NCBI RefSeq assembly: GCF_003024675.1
Contig: NZ_PYLP01000003.1
Location: 301-64,300 of the forward strand
From: Faecalibacillus faecis
GTDB lineage: Bacteria > Bacillota_I > Bacilli_A > Erysipelotrichales > Coprobacillaceae
Reading direction: 5' to 3'
DNA: 64,000 nt
The notes beneath the pieces are model-generated. The model had not been told where the DNA came from and searched no databases. It saw only the letters and a program-made list of their open reading frames with translations. A program made the translations under genes and the position numbers. This document shows, one piece after another, positions 28,659-40,984 of this stretch (position 1 is its first letter; each line of letters begins with the position of its first letter).

Positions 28659-28782
28659 AAAGGGAGTAGCTTGCCAAGCACTTGGTTCACTTCTTCGTCA
28701 GTACAGTTATAAGATTTATAACTCGGAAAGTGATTGAATAGCGAGACTTTTACTGCAATGCAGTAGGAGTCCGCTTTTTTTT
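28659..28782 (+). promoter_or_regulatory. yybP-ykoY (Mn2+) riboswitch with terminator
   Basis: The leader begins with AAAGGGAGTAGC, has a CGTCAGTACAG block near 28697-28707 and ends in GCGAGACTTTTACTGC/GCAGTAGGAGTCCGC followed by T8 (28741-28782). This is the layout of the manganese-sensing yybP-ykoY RNA, in which Mn2+ binding prevents the terminator. A downstream CCTACTGC (28786-28793) can pair with GCAGTAGG and could compete with the terminator. Confidence 0.78.
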
Positions 28783-28818
28783 ATACCTACTGCAAAATAA
28801 AAGGAAGGAGTAATCGTT

Positions 28819-29742
28819 ATGATTCAACAAATTATTATTTTATTAGTAGGTTTTATTTTTCTAGTAAAAGGAGCTGATTGGTTTGTAGACGGGGCGGCAA
28901 GCATTGCTAAAAAAATGGGTATTCCCCAACTAATCATTGGTCTTACAATTGTTGCTATGGGAACAAGTATGCCTGAAGCTGCTGTAAGTATTACGGCTGC
29001 CATGCAACAAAATGCAGGGATTACTATTGGAAATGTGGTAGGTAGTAATATATTAAATATTTTTATTATTTTAGGTATTACAGCCTTGATCACCAATGTA
29101 AAAATACAAAAATCAACCATCCGTTATGAAATTCCCTTTATGATTTTTATAACAATCATCCTCATGATCTTTGGTATGACAGATATGAAAATTACTTTTA
29201 TTGAAGGTGTTTTCCTTTGGATTCTTTTTATTGCTTATCTTGTTTATCTATTTATCATGGCAAGAAATAGTGAAACTCAAGAAGAAGAAAAAGATATTCC
29301 CGTTTGGAAATGTCTTCTCTTTATTCTCATTGGAGGAATCCTTGTTGTTAAAGGAAGTGACTTTGCGGTAAGTGGGGCCAGTGCCATTGCTCGTTATTTT
29401 GGTATGAGTGAACGCTTTATTGGTTTAACAATTGTTGCTTTTGGAACATCACTTCCTGAACTCGTCACTTCTGTAACAGCTGCAAAACGTGGTAATGCAG
29501 GAATTGCGATAGGCAATATTGTAGGAAGCAATATTTTTAATATTCTTTTTGTTATTGGAACAACATCTCTTATTTGTAGCGTTCCTTTTGAAAGTAAGTT
29601 TATGATTGATTCTATGATTGCAGTAATAGCTGGATTAGTTCTCTGGTTTGGTACAATGAAACATCAAGAATTAAGGAAACCTTGTGGAATCGTTATGCTT
29701 TTATGTTATGGACTTTATTTTATGTATTTGTGTTTGATGTAA
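28819..29742 (+). CDS. calcium/sodium (CaCA family) antiporter
   Basis: 307 aa membrane protein with two homologous halves, each carrying the alpha-repeat signature: GTSMPEAAVSITAAM/GNVVGSNILNIF and GTSLPELVTSVTAAK/GNIVGSNIFNIL. This is the YrbG/CaxA-type exchanger. The Mn2+ riboswitch upstream suggests it exports Mn2+ (or Ca2+ with Mn2+) when the metal is in excess. GGAAGGAG precedes ATG 28819. Confidence 0.93.
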   Translation: MIQQIIILLVGFIFLVKGADWFVDGAASIAKKMGIPQLIIGLTIVAMGTSMPEAAVSITAAMQQNAGITIGNVVGSNILNIFIILGITALITNVKIQKSTIRYEIPFMIFITIILMIFGMTDMKITFIEGVFLWILFIAYLVYLFIMARNSETQEEEKDIPVWKCLLFILIGGILVVKGSDFAVSGASAIARYFGMSERFIGLTIVAFGTSLPELVTSVTAAKRGNAGIAIGNIVGSNIFNILFVIGTTSLICSVPFESKFMIDSMIAVIAGLVLWFGTMKHQELRKPCGIVMLLCYGLYFMYLCLM

Positions 29743-29776
29743 ATTCTATTTACAAAAAAATTAAATAATAAATTAG

Positions 29777-29810
29777 AAAATGTAAACGTCTCTCCGTTTA
29801 CATTTTTTTA
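29777..29810 (+). terminator. terminator of the antiporter gene
   Basis: AAAATGTAAACG (29777-29788) pairs with CGTTTACATTTT (29795-29806), followed by T residues. Confidence 0.9.
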
Positions 29811-29861
29811 TATTTCAAAACTTTTTAAAATCAATAAACTAATGGATGTGAGGTGAGGGTG

Positions 29862-29938
29862 ATGATTCAAAGAGAAGAAAAAGTAAGAGAATTACATAAC
29901 CAAGGTTTCAACTGTGCTCAAGCATTTTTATGTAGTTA
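29862..29938 (+). pseudogene. C_GCAxxG-type protein, N-terminal stub
   Basis: ATG 29862 after GAGGTGAGGGTG encodes MIQREEKVRELHNQGFNCAQ and then AFLCSY, the beginning of a putative redox protein with the C-GCAxxG motif. Homology ends abruptly at about 29938, where the sequence becomes the reverse strand of a MazG-like gene. Confidence 0.55.
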
Positions 29939-30123
29939 CCAAGTTCTTTTGCTAAGTGATCTTTATCTAACTCATGCCCTTGGGCAAGCCATTTTTTAAC
30001 AATAGCAATAACTTCTCCTGATTCACCACATAGACCCATTGCACTATAAATCAAAATATCCTTTTTATCTAATTCCTTATTTAAAGTTGACATAGCTAGT
30101 TTTTGATATTCATTTATTTTCAT
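29937..30123 (-). pseudogene. MazG-like pyrophosphohydrolase, C-terminus missing
   Basis: Minus-strand ATG 30123 opens KINEYQKLAMSTLNKE and continues to MGLCGESGEVIAIVKKWLAQ and KELGN, the first half of a MazG-type NTP pyrophosphohydrolase (GESGEV is the metal-binding block). It breaks at about 29938, where it meets the plus-strand stub. The rest (the usual D-WY segment) is absent. Confidence 0.6.
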
Positions 30124-30374
30124 TAAAATCTATATTGTTATAACCTGTTCCAGTTTCACAAATTAATTTTACAGAATCTGGAAATTGACGTATCATCTCT
30201 CCACTCACTTCCATCTCTTTAGTAATTATTATATTAGCATTTTGAATCATTTCTAAAAGCTGTTGAGGGGTTGTATCATCGTATACTGTTAAATCAGATG
30301 ATAGTATTGATAAATCTAATTTTCCATCAAAATTCATTTTTTTTGGTATTTAATAAAACACATTTGTTGTTCAT
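30110..30374 (-). pseudogene. D-2-hydroxyacid dehydrogenase, N-terminal fragment with frameshift
   Basis: ATG 30374 (AGGAGG upstream) begins MNNKCVLLNTKK, then the frame is lost at an A8 run (30337-30344). With one A removed it continues MNFDGKLDLSILSSDLTVYD and CETGTGYNNIDFN, the substrate-binding part of a 2-hydroxyacid dehydrogenase. It stops after about 87 residues at the start of the MazG stub, so the NAD-binding domain is lost. Confidence 0.6.
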
Positions 30375-30385
30375 AAATAATCCTC

Positions 30386-31729
30386 CTAAATATTAAAAGA
30401 AAGCAATTCCTTTTTTTTACACCTATAATAAATTAATCCTATTAAATCTGCAAGTGCCCATCCAATAGGAACAGACCACCAAATACCAGTAACACCAATC
30501 GCTGGAATTGCTGATAAAACATAAGCTAACACAACACGTGTCCCTAAAGAAAATATTGTAAGAACGACACTCATACCAGGTTTCCCTAAAGCACGATACA
30601 AACCATACAACAAAAACAAACAACCAATTCCACAATAAAAGGCACCTTCAATTTTTAAATACTTGACACCTTCCATAATAATTTCTGTTTCTTTTGCATC
30701 TATAAAAATAGTCATTAAATCTTTAGCAAAAATACATACAATAGTTGAAATAATTATGCAAAATCCCATAGAAAGACAAACTGCTGATTTTAATCCTGAT
30801 TGAATACGCATTTTTTCTTTTGCACCATAGTTTTGAGCAATAAAAGTAGAAAATGCATTTCCAAAATCTTGTACTGGCATATATGCAAAAGCATCAATTT
30901 TAACAGCAGCAGCAAATGCTGCCATAACTACAGTTCCAAAACTATTCACTAACCCTTGTACCATTAAAATACCTAAATTCATTACTGATTGTTGAATACA
31001 TGTAAGAACTGAAAACGAAATCACTTTATGAACCCTCTTTAAATGAAAATATTGTAATTTCATAATTGCTCGTACTTGTATATTTTTTATAAGTGAGTAA
31101 ATACTGATGCCAATACCTGAAAGATATTGGGAAATCACCGTAGCAATAGCTGCACCTTCAACTCCTAATTTTAATACAATTACAAAAAATAAATCTAATA
31201 TAATATTAAGTATTGCCGAAATAGCTAAAAATATAAGTGGAATCATTGAATTACCAATAGCTCTTAAATAAGAAGCAAAATAGTTATATAAAAAAATAGC
31301 GGGTATTCCTATAAAAATAATAATAAGATAGCCTTTCATATCTCCCCACACTTCATGTGGAACATGTAAAAAAACAGAAAGCTGATTAAGAAAAATATAA
31401 GATATTACTGTTAGTATAAACGTGATGAGTGCAATAAAGAAAAATGATGCACATACATCTTCCCGTAATCCTTTTTCATCTTTTTGTCCATATCTAATTG
31501 AAAACAACGCTCCACTTCCCATACATAAACCAAGGATTATAGATGTTATAAATGTCATTAAGGTAAACGATGAGCCAACACTTGCTAGAGCATTTTTACC
31601 AAGAAATTGACCAACAATCAATGTATCAACAATGTTATAACATTGTTGAAGTAAATCACCTAAAATCATTGGAATTGAAAAAAGAAGCATAGACTTTAAA
31701 ACTGAACCTTTTGTTAAATCTCTATTCAT
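30386..31729 (-). CDS. MATE family efflux transporter
   Basis: 447 aa, about 12 membrane segments, with the MATE start RDLTKGSVLKSMLLFSIPMI and QQCYNIVDTLIVGQFLG. AAAGGG precedes ATG 31729. Its promoter (TTGACT, 17 nt, TATAAT) and an operator-like dyad TTACG-TTT-CGTAA (31758-31772) lie just upstream, so it is probably repressed by a dedicated regulator. The Lrp/AsnC gene at 31880 is divergent and is one candidate. Confidence 0.93.
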   Translation of the reverse strand: MNRDLTKGSVLKSMLLFSIPMILGDLLQQCYNIVDTLIVGQFLGKNALASVGSSFTLMTFITSIILGLCMGSGALFSIRYGQKDEKGLREDVCASFFFIALITFILTVISYIFLNQLSVFLHVPHEVWGDMKGYLIIIFIGIPAIFLYNYFASYLRAIGNSMIPLIFLAISAILNIILDLFFVIVLKLGVEGAAIATVISQYLSGIGISIYSLIKNIQVRAIMKLQYFHLKRVHKVISFSVLTCIQQSVMNLGILMVQGLVNSFGTVVMAAFAAAVKIDAFAYMPVQDFGNAFSTFIAQNYGAKEKMRIQSGLKSAVCLSMGFCIIISTIVCIFAKDLMTIFIDAKETEIIMEGVKYLKIEGAFYCGIGCLFLLYGLYRALGKPGMSVVLTIFSLGTRVVLAYVLSAIPAIGVTGIWWSVPIGWALADLIGLIYYRCKKKELLSFNI

Positions 31730-31757
31730 CTTCTTGTATCCCTTTCGTAATATTTAT

Positions 31758-31802
31758 CTTACGTTTCGTAAGTATTATAATCAAATATTTATTTTCAGTC
31801 AA
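31758..31802 (-). promoter_or_regulatory. MATE promoter with operator-like dyad
   Basis: Minus strand: TTGACT (31797-31802), 17-nt spacer, TATAAT (31774-31779). The inverted repeat CTTACG-TTT-CGTAAG (31758-31772) begins immediately downstream of the -10, near the start site; another TTCGTAA half site is at 31744-31750. Confidence 0.7.
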
Positions 31803-31879
31803 TATCTCTAATTTTTAAAAGATTTACTTATAATACGGAGCATGATAGTATTAAATAAATGATTAACGGAGGAATGATT

Positions 31880-32338
31880 ATGTATTTAAATGGACTTGAT
31901 GAATTAGATCAAAAAATTGTTCAATTATTAATAAAAAATGCACGTCTTTCTTACTCGGATATTGGAAAAGAGGTAGGGATTTCTAGAGTTGCTGTAAAAG
32001 CTAGAATTCAAGCATTAGAAAAAAAAGGGGTTATTGAAGAATATACAACAATTATCAATCCTCAAAAAATCAGTGGCGCTATATCTTGTTATTTTGAAAT
32101 TGAAACATTGTCAAATTCGTTTACTGATGTTATAGAAATATTAAATCAAAATAATATTGTTACTCAAATTTATCGTGTTACAGGAAAAAACAAATTACAT
32201 GTACATGCTGTTGCTGCTTCTAATAGTGAAATGGAACATTTCTTACATACTACTATTGATACGTTACCAGGGGTTACTAGTTGTAGTTGTAATATTATTC
32301 TCTCACGTATTAAAGATATTAAAGGATTACGTTTATAA
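31880..32338 (+). CDS. Lrp/AsnC family transcriptional regulator
   Basis: 152 aa. N-terminal AsnC helix-turn-helix (LDELDQKIVQLLIKNARLSY, KEVGISRVAVKARIQALEKKGVI), C-terminal RAM/ligand domain. ATG 31880 has GGAGG 7 nt upstream; the frame extends further but without a better site. Divergent from the MATE gene. Likely senses an amino acid or related metabolite. Confidence 0.9.
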   Translation: MYLNGLDELDQKIVQLLIKNARLSYSDIGKEVGISRVAVKARIQALEKKGVIEEYTTIINPQKISGAISCYFEIETLSNSFTDVIEILNQNNIVTQIYRVTGKNKLHVHAVAASNSEMEHFLHTTIDTLPGVTSCSCNIILSRIKDIKGLRL

Positions 32339-32515
32339 TTATATATCATCTTTTTTAATTAAGGAGTTATTTGAAAATCTATTAAGCTCTAGAAATAGTC
32401 ATTTAGTAGGTTTTTCCAACACATCATATTATGTCAATCATCCATGTCATCGTATTGTCAGAAAACTTGTGCCAATGCGAGAATAAAAAAAGCTGTAAAG
32501 AAATATCATTAAGTT
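32339..32515. other. intergenic stretch without a supportable gene
   Basis: AT-rich DNA between the Lrp/AsnC gene and the IS relic. A short frame ends in PCHRIVRK, which recalls O6-alkylguanine transferases, but the block order around it does not fit. Nothing else is visible. Confidence 0.5.
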
Positions 32516-33135
32516 AAGGATAGACATATTTCTATGTTCTGTTCTTTTTCACAAATATATGACACTGTTAATACATTTTTTGGTGAATTTAACGTTCTAT
32601 CAATAAGTTCATATTTTTCTCTTACTGTTTGTTTTTCAATTGTTTTGTAATTTGTTTTCTGTTGATAGATCTCACTCTTTTTAAAAAATCATTCTCCTGT
32701 TGGAGAACTTTGTTCTTATTCCAGTTGTTCTTCTAAAGATAAGTCTTTGGTAGATGGTCTACTACAATTTTTGCTTCTTGTGTCTTTGAAGCCATCTTCT
32801 CTTACAACCTTTTTAACGATTCGTAAAATTATTTCGTCTTCTTAATCCCAAAACATAGGGATCAAATCCATATTTTTTAAATATCTCTATTGGCTGCATC
32901 CTATTTTGATAATCAATCCAATTCAAGCAGAAGTTCTTTAAATTCTTCTGAATAGGTTATGCTTTTATTACATAGGGATTTTCTTCTGATAAACTAAGCT
33001 GTTCATCTGTCAAATAATTAACTCCCATAAATACACCACCATTTCTCTAATAATCATAATACACAAAATAAAAGCCCTGTAAAACAGGACTAAGCACCAA
33101 AGTACTTTTTTCTTGTGTCCGTTTTACAGGGTCCA
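32516..33135 (-). mobile_element. IS3-family element relic (degraded transposase OrfA)
   Basis: On the minus strand ATG 33028 begins GVNYLTDEQLSLSEENPYV. Then, across frameshifts, ITYSEEFKELLL, PIEIFKKYGFDPYVLGLRR, SRPSTKDLSLEEQLE and KYELIDRTLNSPK follow: the helix-turn-helix OrfA and the start of OrfB of IS3/IS150-type elements. At least four frameshifts or stops are present and OrfB is missing. A likely terminal inverted repeat, TGTCCGTTTTACAGGGTCCA, is at 33116-33135, with an internal inverted copy at 33073-33090. Confidence 0.72.
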
Positions 33136-33231
33136 TTTTAAAAATCTCTCTCTTTTTTTTTAAAGATTTGATTATATTAAACAATTAAAATGTTAATGTA
33201 TACAAGGAAGGAAAATCACATTTTCATCATG

Positions 33232-36885
<3,654 letters not shown>

Positions 36886-36941
36886 ATATTCATCTCCTAT
36901 CTTCTAAATTTGGCAGGAATATATTCCTGCCAAATAAGTAA

Positions 36942-37280
36942 TTATTTATTTTCTAATTTTTTAAATCTTTTATCAATAACTTCAAACAAATCAACTAAAT
37001 GCATTGCTACATTTAATTCACTACTTGCACACATACATGTATCTTGTGCATGAGAGAATAATATTGAATATTCTAATTCTTCTCCACGAGATTCTGCTTG
37101 TAAAGCATCTGTTTGTACTTGATGAGCTTGTACAATAGCTTCATTTGCTTGCTTTAATAATTCTTTTGCATTTTCTATATCAAATGTATCCAAAGCTTTT
37201 AAAGCATCCATTGTTTTTTCTCTAGCATCTCCTGCATGTAAAATAATCTTCATTGCTGTTTGTGCGTGTTCTAAATTCAT
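36942..37280 (-). CDS. PTS lactose/cellobiose-type IIA component
   Basis: 112 aa, three-helix IIA of the Lac family. The phosphoryl-accepting His lies in SILFSHAQDTCMC (about residue 77). Pairs with the IIBC protein encoded just upstream (27-nt gap). GAGGG precedes ATG 37280. Confidence 0.92.
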   Translation of the reverse strand: MNLEHAQTAMKIILHAGDAREKTMDALKALDTFDIENAKELLKQANEAIVQAHQVQTDALQAESRGEELEYSILFSHAQDTCMCASSELNVAMHLVDLFEVIDKRFKKLENK

Positions 37281-37306
37281 TTTATTCCCTCATTTCTACT
37301 CTAATT

Positions 37307-38923
37307 TTATTTTTTACTGTTTTCTTCTAAATATTGTTGTTTTTCGTAAACTTTAAAGAATGGTAACCAAATAAACCATGAAACGATAAACAATACGATT
37401 ACTAAAACAACTCCAGCAAGACTTCCTGTTGTTAAATAACCTTGAATGATATTTGGTAAATACCACATTTGCATTGGTGCGCTAGGAACAGGCACTAATC
37501 CAATTCTCATAACTAAATACATGATGCTAGGAATGACAATTGAGTTTAAACATAATGGAATCATTAAAATTGGGTTCCAAACTACTGGTGCACCGAAAAC
37601 AATTGGTTCATTAATATTGAAAATTGCTGGTAAAACACATACATTTCCAATAGCTTTTAAACGTTTTACTTTAGAACGCATACACATAATAACTAATGCT
37701 AATGTACATCCTTGACCACCGATATAAGTTAATCCCATAACTGTTTCCATTAAGTTAATATTTTGTGCAACATGTCCCGCAGCTACAGCTGCCATATTAG
37801 CATCCATACCTTCCATCCAAATTGCCCATGCAATTGGGAATAAAATCCAAGTAAATCCAAATGAATATAAGAAACATGTAAAAAATGTAATCGCAATTAA
37901 TCCTAACCAAGTTTGACCAAATGCTGAAATTGGAGAGAATAATCCACGAATAAATAATGGTAAATCAAATCCAGTATTCATGATAACTAAACCAATAACC
38001 AATGTAATTGTAACTGGAACAAGTGCATCCATCCAAGCCACAACCATATCAGGCATAACTGTATCTTTTTTAAACATTGAATGATTTGATGCTACATTGA
38101 AAATCCAAGCAGTAAATACTGCAGTAACAACAGCCGTCAACATACCTCCAGTACCAATTTTATCCATTACAAATGAAATATTACCATCTGCAATATTTGG
38201 TATAGTGATAATAAAGAATAATGCTAAACTTGATAACATAGCGGAAATTTTTAATTTTTCATTTCCCTTTTTTTCTAATACTTTCATTGGAACTAATATT
38301 GTTAAGAAAATAGCAATTAATCCAAATGAGAAAGTATTCAATTGTGAAATGTCTGGAATCCAGCTCAATGCTTCAAAATTTCTAAATACACCAACAATTG
38401 AAGATACCGATCCAATCATAATCATTGGTAAAATGCTCATGATTGATTGTTGAATTGCCATAATATAAACATTTTGTGTTAATTTATCTAACTTAGGTGC
38501 TAATGAATTTGTAATCCAACCCATAAAACCTTTTTGATTTTCAACATTTTTGTCAGCTTTAACTTCTTTTTTTTCTACTTCTTTTACTGGTTCTTTTTCT
38601 ACTTCTTGTGGTTTAGCACCTTTTAAAACATCCATTGCTTGTTTTAAAGTTGCTGCACCATCAATAGCTCCATATGCATCTTTATCAATAAAAGCAAATG
38701 GAATATTATATTGTTCTAAATCTTTTGCTAAAGCATCTTTCTTATAAGCTAAGTGTGGTCCAAACATAATAATGTCTGTTCCTTTTAGATTATTTGTCAT
38801 CTCAGCTTCGCTTCTTGCAATAACATCAATATCATCTAATCCTTGTTCTTTTGCGGCTTTACGCATAGCTTGAGCCATGAACCCACTCGAAGCACCGGCA
38901 CCGCACATCAATAATATTTTCAT
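37307..38923 (-). CDS. PTS lactose/cellobiose-type fused IIBC permease
   Basis: 538 aa. N-terminal IIB domain (ILLMCGAGASSGFMAQAM, phospho-Cys at residue 7), then a Lys/Glu/Val-rich linker (about residues 105-130), then a IIC membrane domain with about 10 helices. The B-C fusion in this family usually occurs as C-B (lactose) or as separate proteins (cellobiose), so the B-linker-C order is less common. AGGTG precedes ATG 38923. Substrate probably a beta-glycoside. Confidence 0.92.
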   Translation of the reverse strand: MKILLMCGAGASSGFMAQAMRKAAKEQGLDDIDVIARSEAEMTNNLKGTDIIMFGPHLAYKKDALAKDLEQYNIPFAFIDKDAYGAIDGAATLKQAMDVLKGAKPQEVEKEPVKEVEKKEVKADKNVENQKGFMGWITNSLAPKLDKLTQNVYIMAIQQSIMSILPMIMIGSVSSIVGVFRNFEALSWIPDISQLNTFSFGLIAIFLTILVPMKVLEKKGNEKLKISAMLSSLALFFIITIPNIADGNISFVMDKIGTGGMLTAVVTAVFTAWIFNVASNHSMFKKDTVMPDMVVAWMDALVPVTITLVIGLVIMNTGFDLPLFIRGLFSPISAFGQTWLGLIAITFFTCFLYSFGFTWILFPIAWAIWMEGMDANMAAVAAGHVAQNINLMETVMGLTYIGGQGCTLALVIMCMRSKVKRLKAIGNVCVLPAIFNINEPIVFGAPVVWNPILMIPLCLNSIVIPSIMYLVMRIGLVPVPSAPMQMWYLPNIIQGYLTTGSLAGVVLVIVLFIVSWFIWLPFFKVYEKQQYLEENSKK

Positions 38924-38949
38924 ATTTCTTCACCTATTTTCTTTCTTTA

Positions 38950-39327
38950 TTATTTATGAGCAATTACTTCTACCTCACAAAGCACTTGTTTTGGAAGTTC
39001 TTTAACAGCCACACAAGATCTTGCTGGACACATTCCATTAAAATATTCACTATATACTTTATTGAAAGTCGCAAAATCATTCATATCTGCAATAAAGCAT
39101 GTTGTCTTAACAACATCGCTTAATTTAAAACCAGCTTCTTCTAAAACAGCTTTAACATTTTCTAAAGACTGTTTAGCCTGTCCTTCAATATTATCAGATT
39201 CCACACATCCTGTTTTAGGATTAACTGGAATTTGTCCAGAAACAAATGCAAATTCACCAGCTATAATTCCTTGAGAATATGGCCCAATTGCTGCTGGGGC
39301 TTCTTTTGTTTTAATTTCACTATTCAT
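38950..39327 (-). CDS. RidA family enamine/imine deaminase
   Basis: 125 aa, YjgF/RidA fold. EAPAAIGPYSQGI, FVSGQIPVNPKTG, the active-site Arg in CPARSCVAV, and CEVEVIA at the end are all present. RidA hydrolyses 2-aminoacrylate and similar enamines released by PLP enzymes. It is the first gene of the PTS operon, upstream of the PatB-type lyase, which would make exactly that intermediate. ATG 39327 has GAGAGGAG upstream. Confidence 0.92.
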   Translation of the reverse strand: MNSEIKTKEAPAAIGPYSQGIIAGEFAFVSGQIPVNPKTGCVESDNIEGQAKQSLENVKAVLEEAGFKLSDVVKTTCFIADMNDFATFNKVYSEYFNGMCPARSCVAVKELPKQVLCEVEVIAHK

Positions 39328-39558
39328 TTTCTTAGCTCCTCTCTCTAATGAAATATTTTTCACAATTACATTGTAGTATGTTATTTTATTTTAGTCAATA
39401 AACTTTCTTTAATTTTATAAACTATTTTTTACTATTTTATAAAATGTTAGCGCTTATTTTTAACTTAATTATATTAAATATATTTATTAAATGAAATATT
39501 TTTCATTATTTATTTTCAATTTATTTAATTTATGTTATAATAGGTATTGGAGGTAACT
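39328..39558. promoter_or_regulatory. divergent control region, cre-like site
   Basis: AT-rich region between the RidA-PTS operon and the YheO-type regulator. ATGTTAGCGCTTATT at about 39444-39458 resembles a catabolite-response element with two mismatches. No clear -35/-10 pair can be assigned with confidence. Confidence 0.35.
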
Positions 39559-40233
39559 ATGAAATTCAAAGAAATTCAACTTACATTAATCGATCAACAA
39601 ATTTTAAAAAGTTACAGTACACTACTAGAAGGCTTAGAAAAATATTTAGGATATGGTTATGAAATTGTATTGCATAGCTTAGATAGTTATGAACACTCAG
39701 TCATAAATATAGTAAACGGTGAACATACTGGCCGTAAGATAGGGGCTCCTATTACAGACAAAGCGTTAGAAATGCTTAGTCGTTTAAAAGATAGCGGTGA
39801 ATCAAGTGAAACTTACTTTTCTACAAACGCTAAAGGTGAACCATTAAAAAGTACTACTATTGCAATTCGTGGTGAAAATAATAGAATTATTGGATTATTA
39901 TGTATGAACTATTATATGAATATTAGTTTAAACGATTTTATTCAATCTTATGTTCCTAAAAAACAAGAAGAAGTACAAATCAAATCTGTTACTGAAACTT
40001 TTGCAAGTAACGTAGATGAAATGATTTTATCTACTTTGGAATATGTAAAGAACGAAGTATACGAAGATTCTTCAATTTCATATTCTAATAAAAACAAGGC
40101 TATAATTTCTCAATTATATGATAGGGGTATTTTCCAAATAAAAGATTCTGTTCCAAAAATTGCAGACGAATTAAACATTTCAAAAAATACTGTATATTTA
40201 CATTTGCGCAATTTATCGCCTCAAGGAAATTAA
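39559..40233 (+). CDS. YheO-like PAS/HTH transcriptional regulator
   Basis: 224 aa. YheO-like PAS domain (about residues 15-135: GYGYEIVLHSLDSYEHSV, then GENNRIIGLLCMNYY) and a C-terminal HTH (IADELNISKNTVYLHLRNL). Relatives such as DauR control amino-acid catabolism. GGAGG precedes ATG 39559. Divergent from the PTS/lyase/RidA operon, so it is the probable regulator. Confidence 0.87.
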   Translation: MKFKEIQLTLIDQQILKSYSTLLEGLEKYLGYGYEIVLHSLDSYEHSVINIVNGEHTGRKIGAPITDKALEMLSRLKDSGESSETYFSTNAKGEPLKSTTIAIRGENNRIIGLLCMNYYMNISLNDFIQSYVPKKQEEVQIKSVTETFASNVDEMILSTLEYVKNEVYEDSSISYSNKNKAIISQLYDRGIFQIKDSVPKIADELNISKNTVYLHLRNLSPQGN

Positions 40234-40234
40234 T

Positions 40235-40270
40235 AAAAACACCTAAGATACTATTCTCTTAGGTGTTTTT
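40235..40270. terminator. terminator, usable in both directions
   Basis: AAAAACACCTAAGA (40235-40248) pairs with TCTTAGGTGTTTTT (40257-40270), a perfect 14-bp stem. Confidence 0.9.
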
Positions 40271-40308
40271 ATTAATTAAAATTTTTTAATCAATTCGGAA
40301 GCAAAACT

Positions 40309-40983
40309 CTAACGTTTTGCTTCTATTTTTCCTTCTTTAATTCTTAAAGATACATCACACATCTTTGCTAGAGTAGGTGAATGGGTTACCAAAATAACAC
40401 ATTTATGATGAATATGTGCTAAATCTAAGAAAGTATTCATGATGTCCAATGAATTCTTTTCATCAAGGTTACCTGTGGGTTCATCACAAAGGATCAAATC
40501 GACTTCTCTTGCAATAGCACGTGCAATCGCAACTCTTTGCTGTTGTCCTCCAGATAGTTGTCGAATATCTCTTTTACATTCATCTTTGGAAAGTCCAAGT
40601 TGTTCAAGAATAGATAAACAATATTCTTTTTTATCTTTTCTTTTGATCCCTGCAATTTCTAAAGCAGACATAACATTTTCTAAAGCATTCATATAGTAAA
40701 TGAGGTTATATGATTGAAAGACAATAGAGATATCTTCTCGACGATATTTATTTAAACCTATTTCTTGAATATCTTTTCCTTTGAATAAGACTTTTCTTTC
40801 ATCTGGTTTATCTAAACCAGATGAAAGTGAAAGAGTTGTTGTTTTCCCACTTCCACTCGCACCAACAACAGCATATATTTTACCTTTTCCAAATGAATAA
40901 GAAGCATGTTCTAAAATTTTATTTTTTTCTTTACCATCTTGATAACTATAGCTTACATTTTCTAATTCTAATAACTTTTCCAT
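40309..40983 (-). CDS. ABC transporter ATP-binding protein (MacB/LolD-like)
   Basis: 224 aa. Walker [11 protein letters not shown]-loop [10 protein letters not shown], signature [14 protein letters not shown], Walker [12 protein letters not shown], switch His in LVTHS. MacB/LolD-type ATPase that powers a mechanotransmission permease. Stops 2 nt after the permease gene's stop, on the same strand. Substrate unknown. Confidence 0.93.
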   Translation of the reverse strand: MEKLLELENVSYSYQDGKEKNKILEHASYSFGKGKIYAVVGASGSGKTTTLSLSSGLDKPDERKVLFKGKDIQEIGLNKYRREDISIVFQSYNLIYYMNALENVMSALEIAGIKRKDKKEYCLSILEQLGLSKDECKRDIRQLSGGQQQRVAIARAIAREVDLILCDEPTGNLDEKNSLDIMNTFLDLAHIHHKCVILVTHSPTLAKMCDVSLRIKEGKIEAKR

Positions 40984-40984
40984 C

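Noticed and set aside
32373-32485. Short frame ending in VNHPCHRIVRKLVPMRE, similar to the PCHR active site of O6-alkylguanine-DNA methyltransferases
   Set aside because: The blocks before and after PCHR do not follow the family order, there is no start with a ribosome site, and the frame is short. Chance or a very old relic.
37446-38747. Plus-strand frames inside the PTS IIBC gene
   Set aside because: Antisense shadows of membrane segments.
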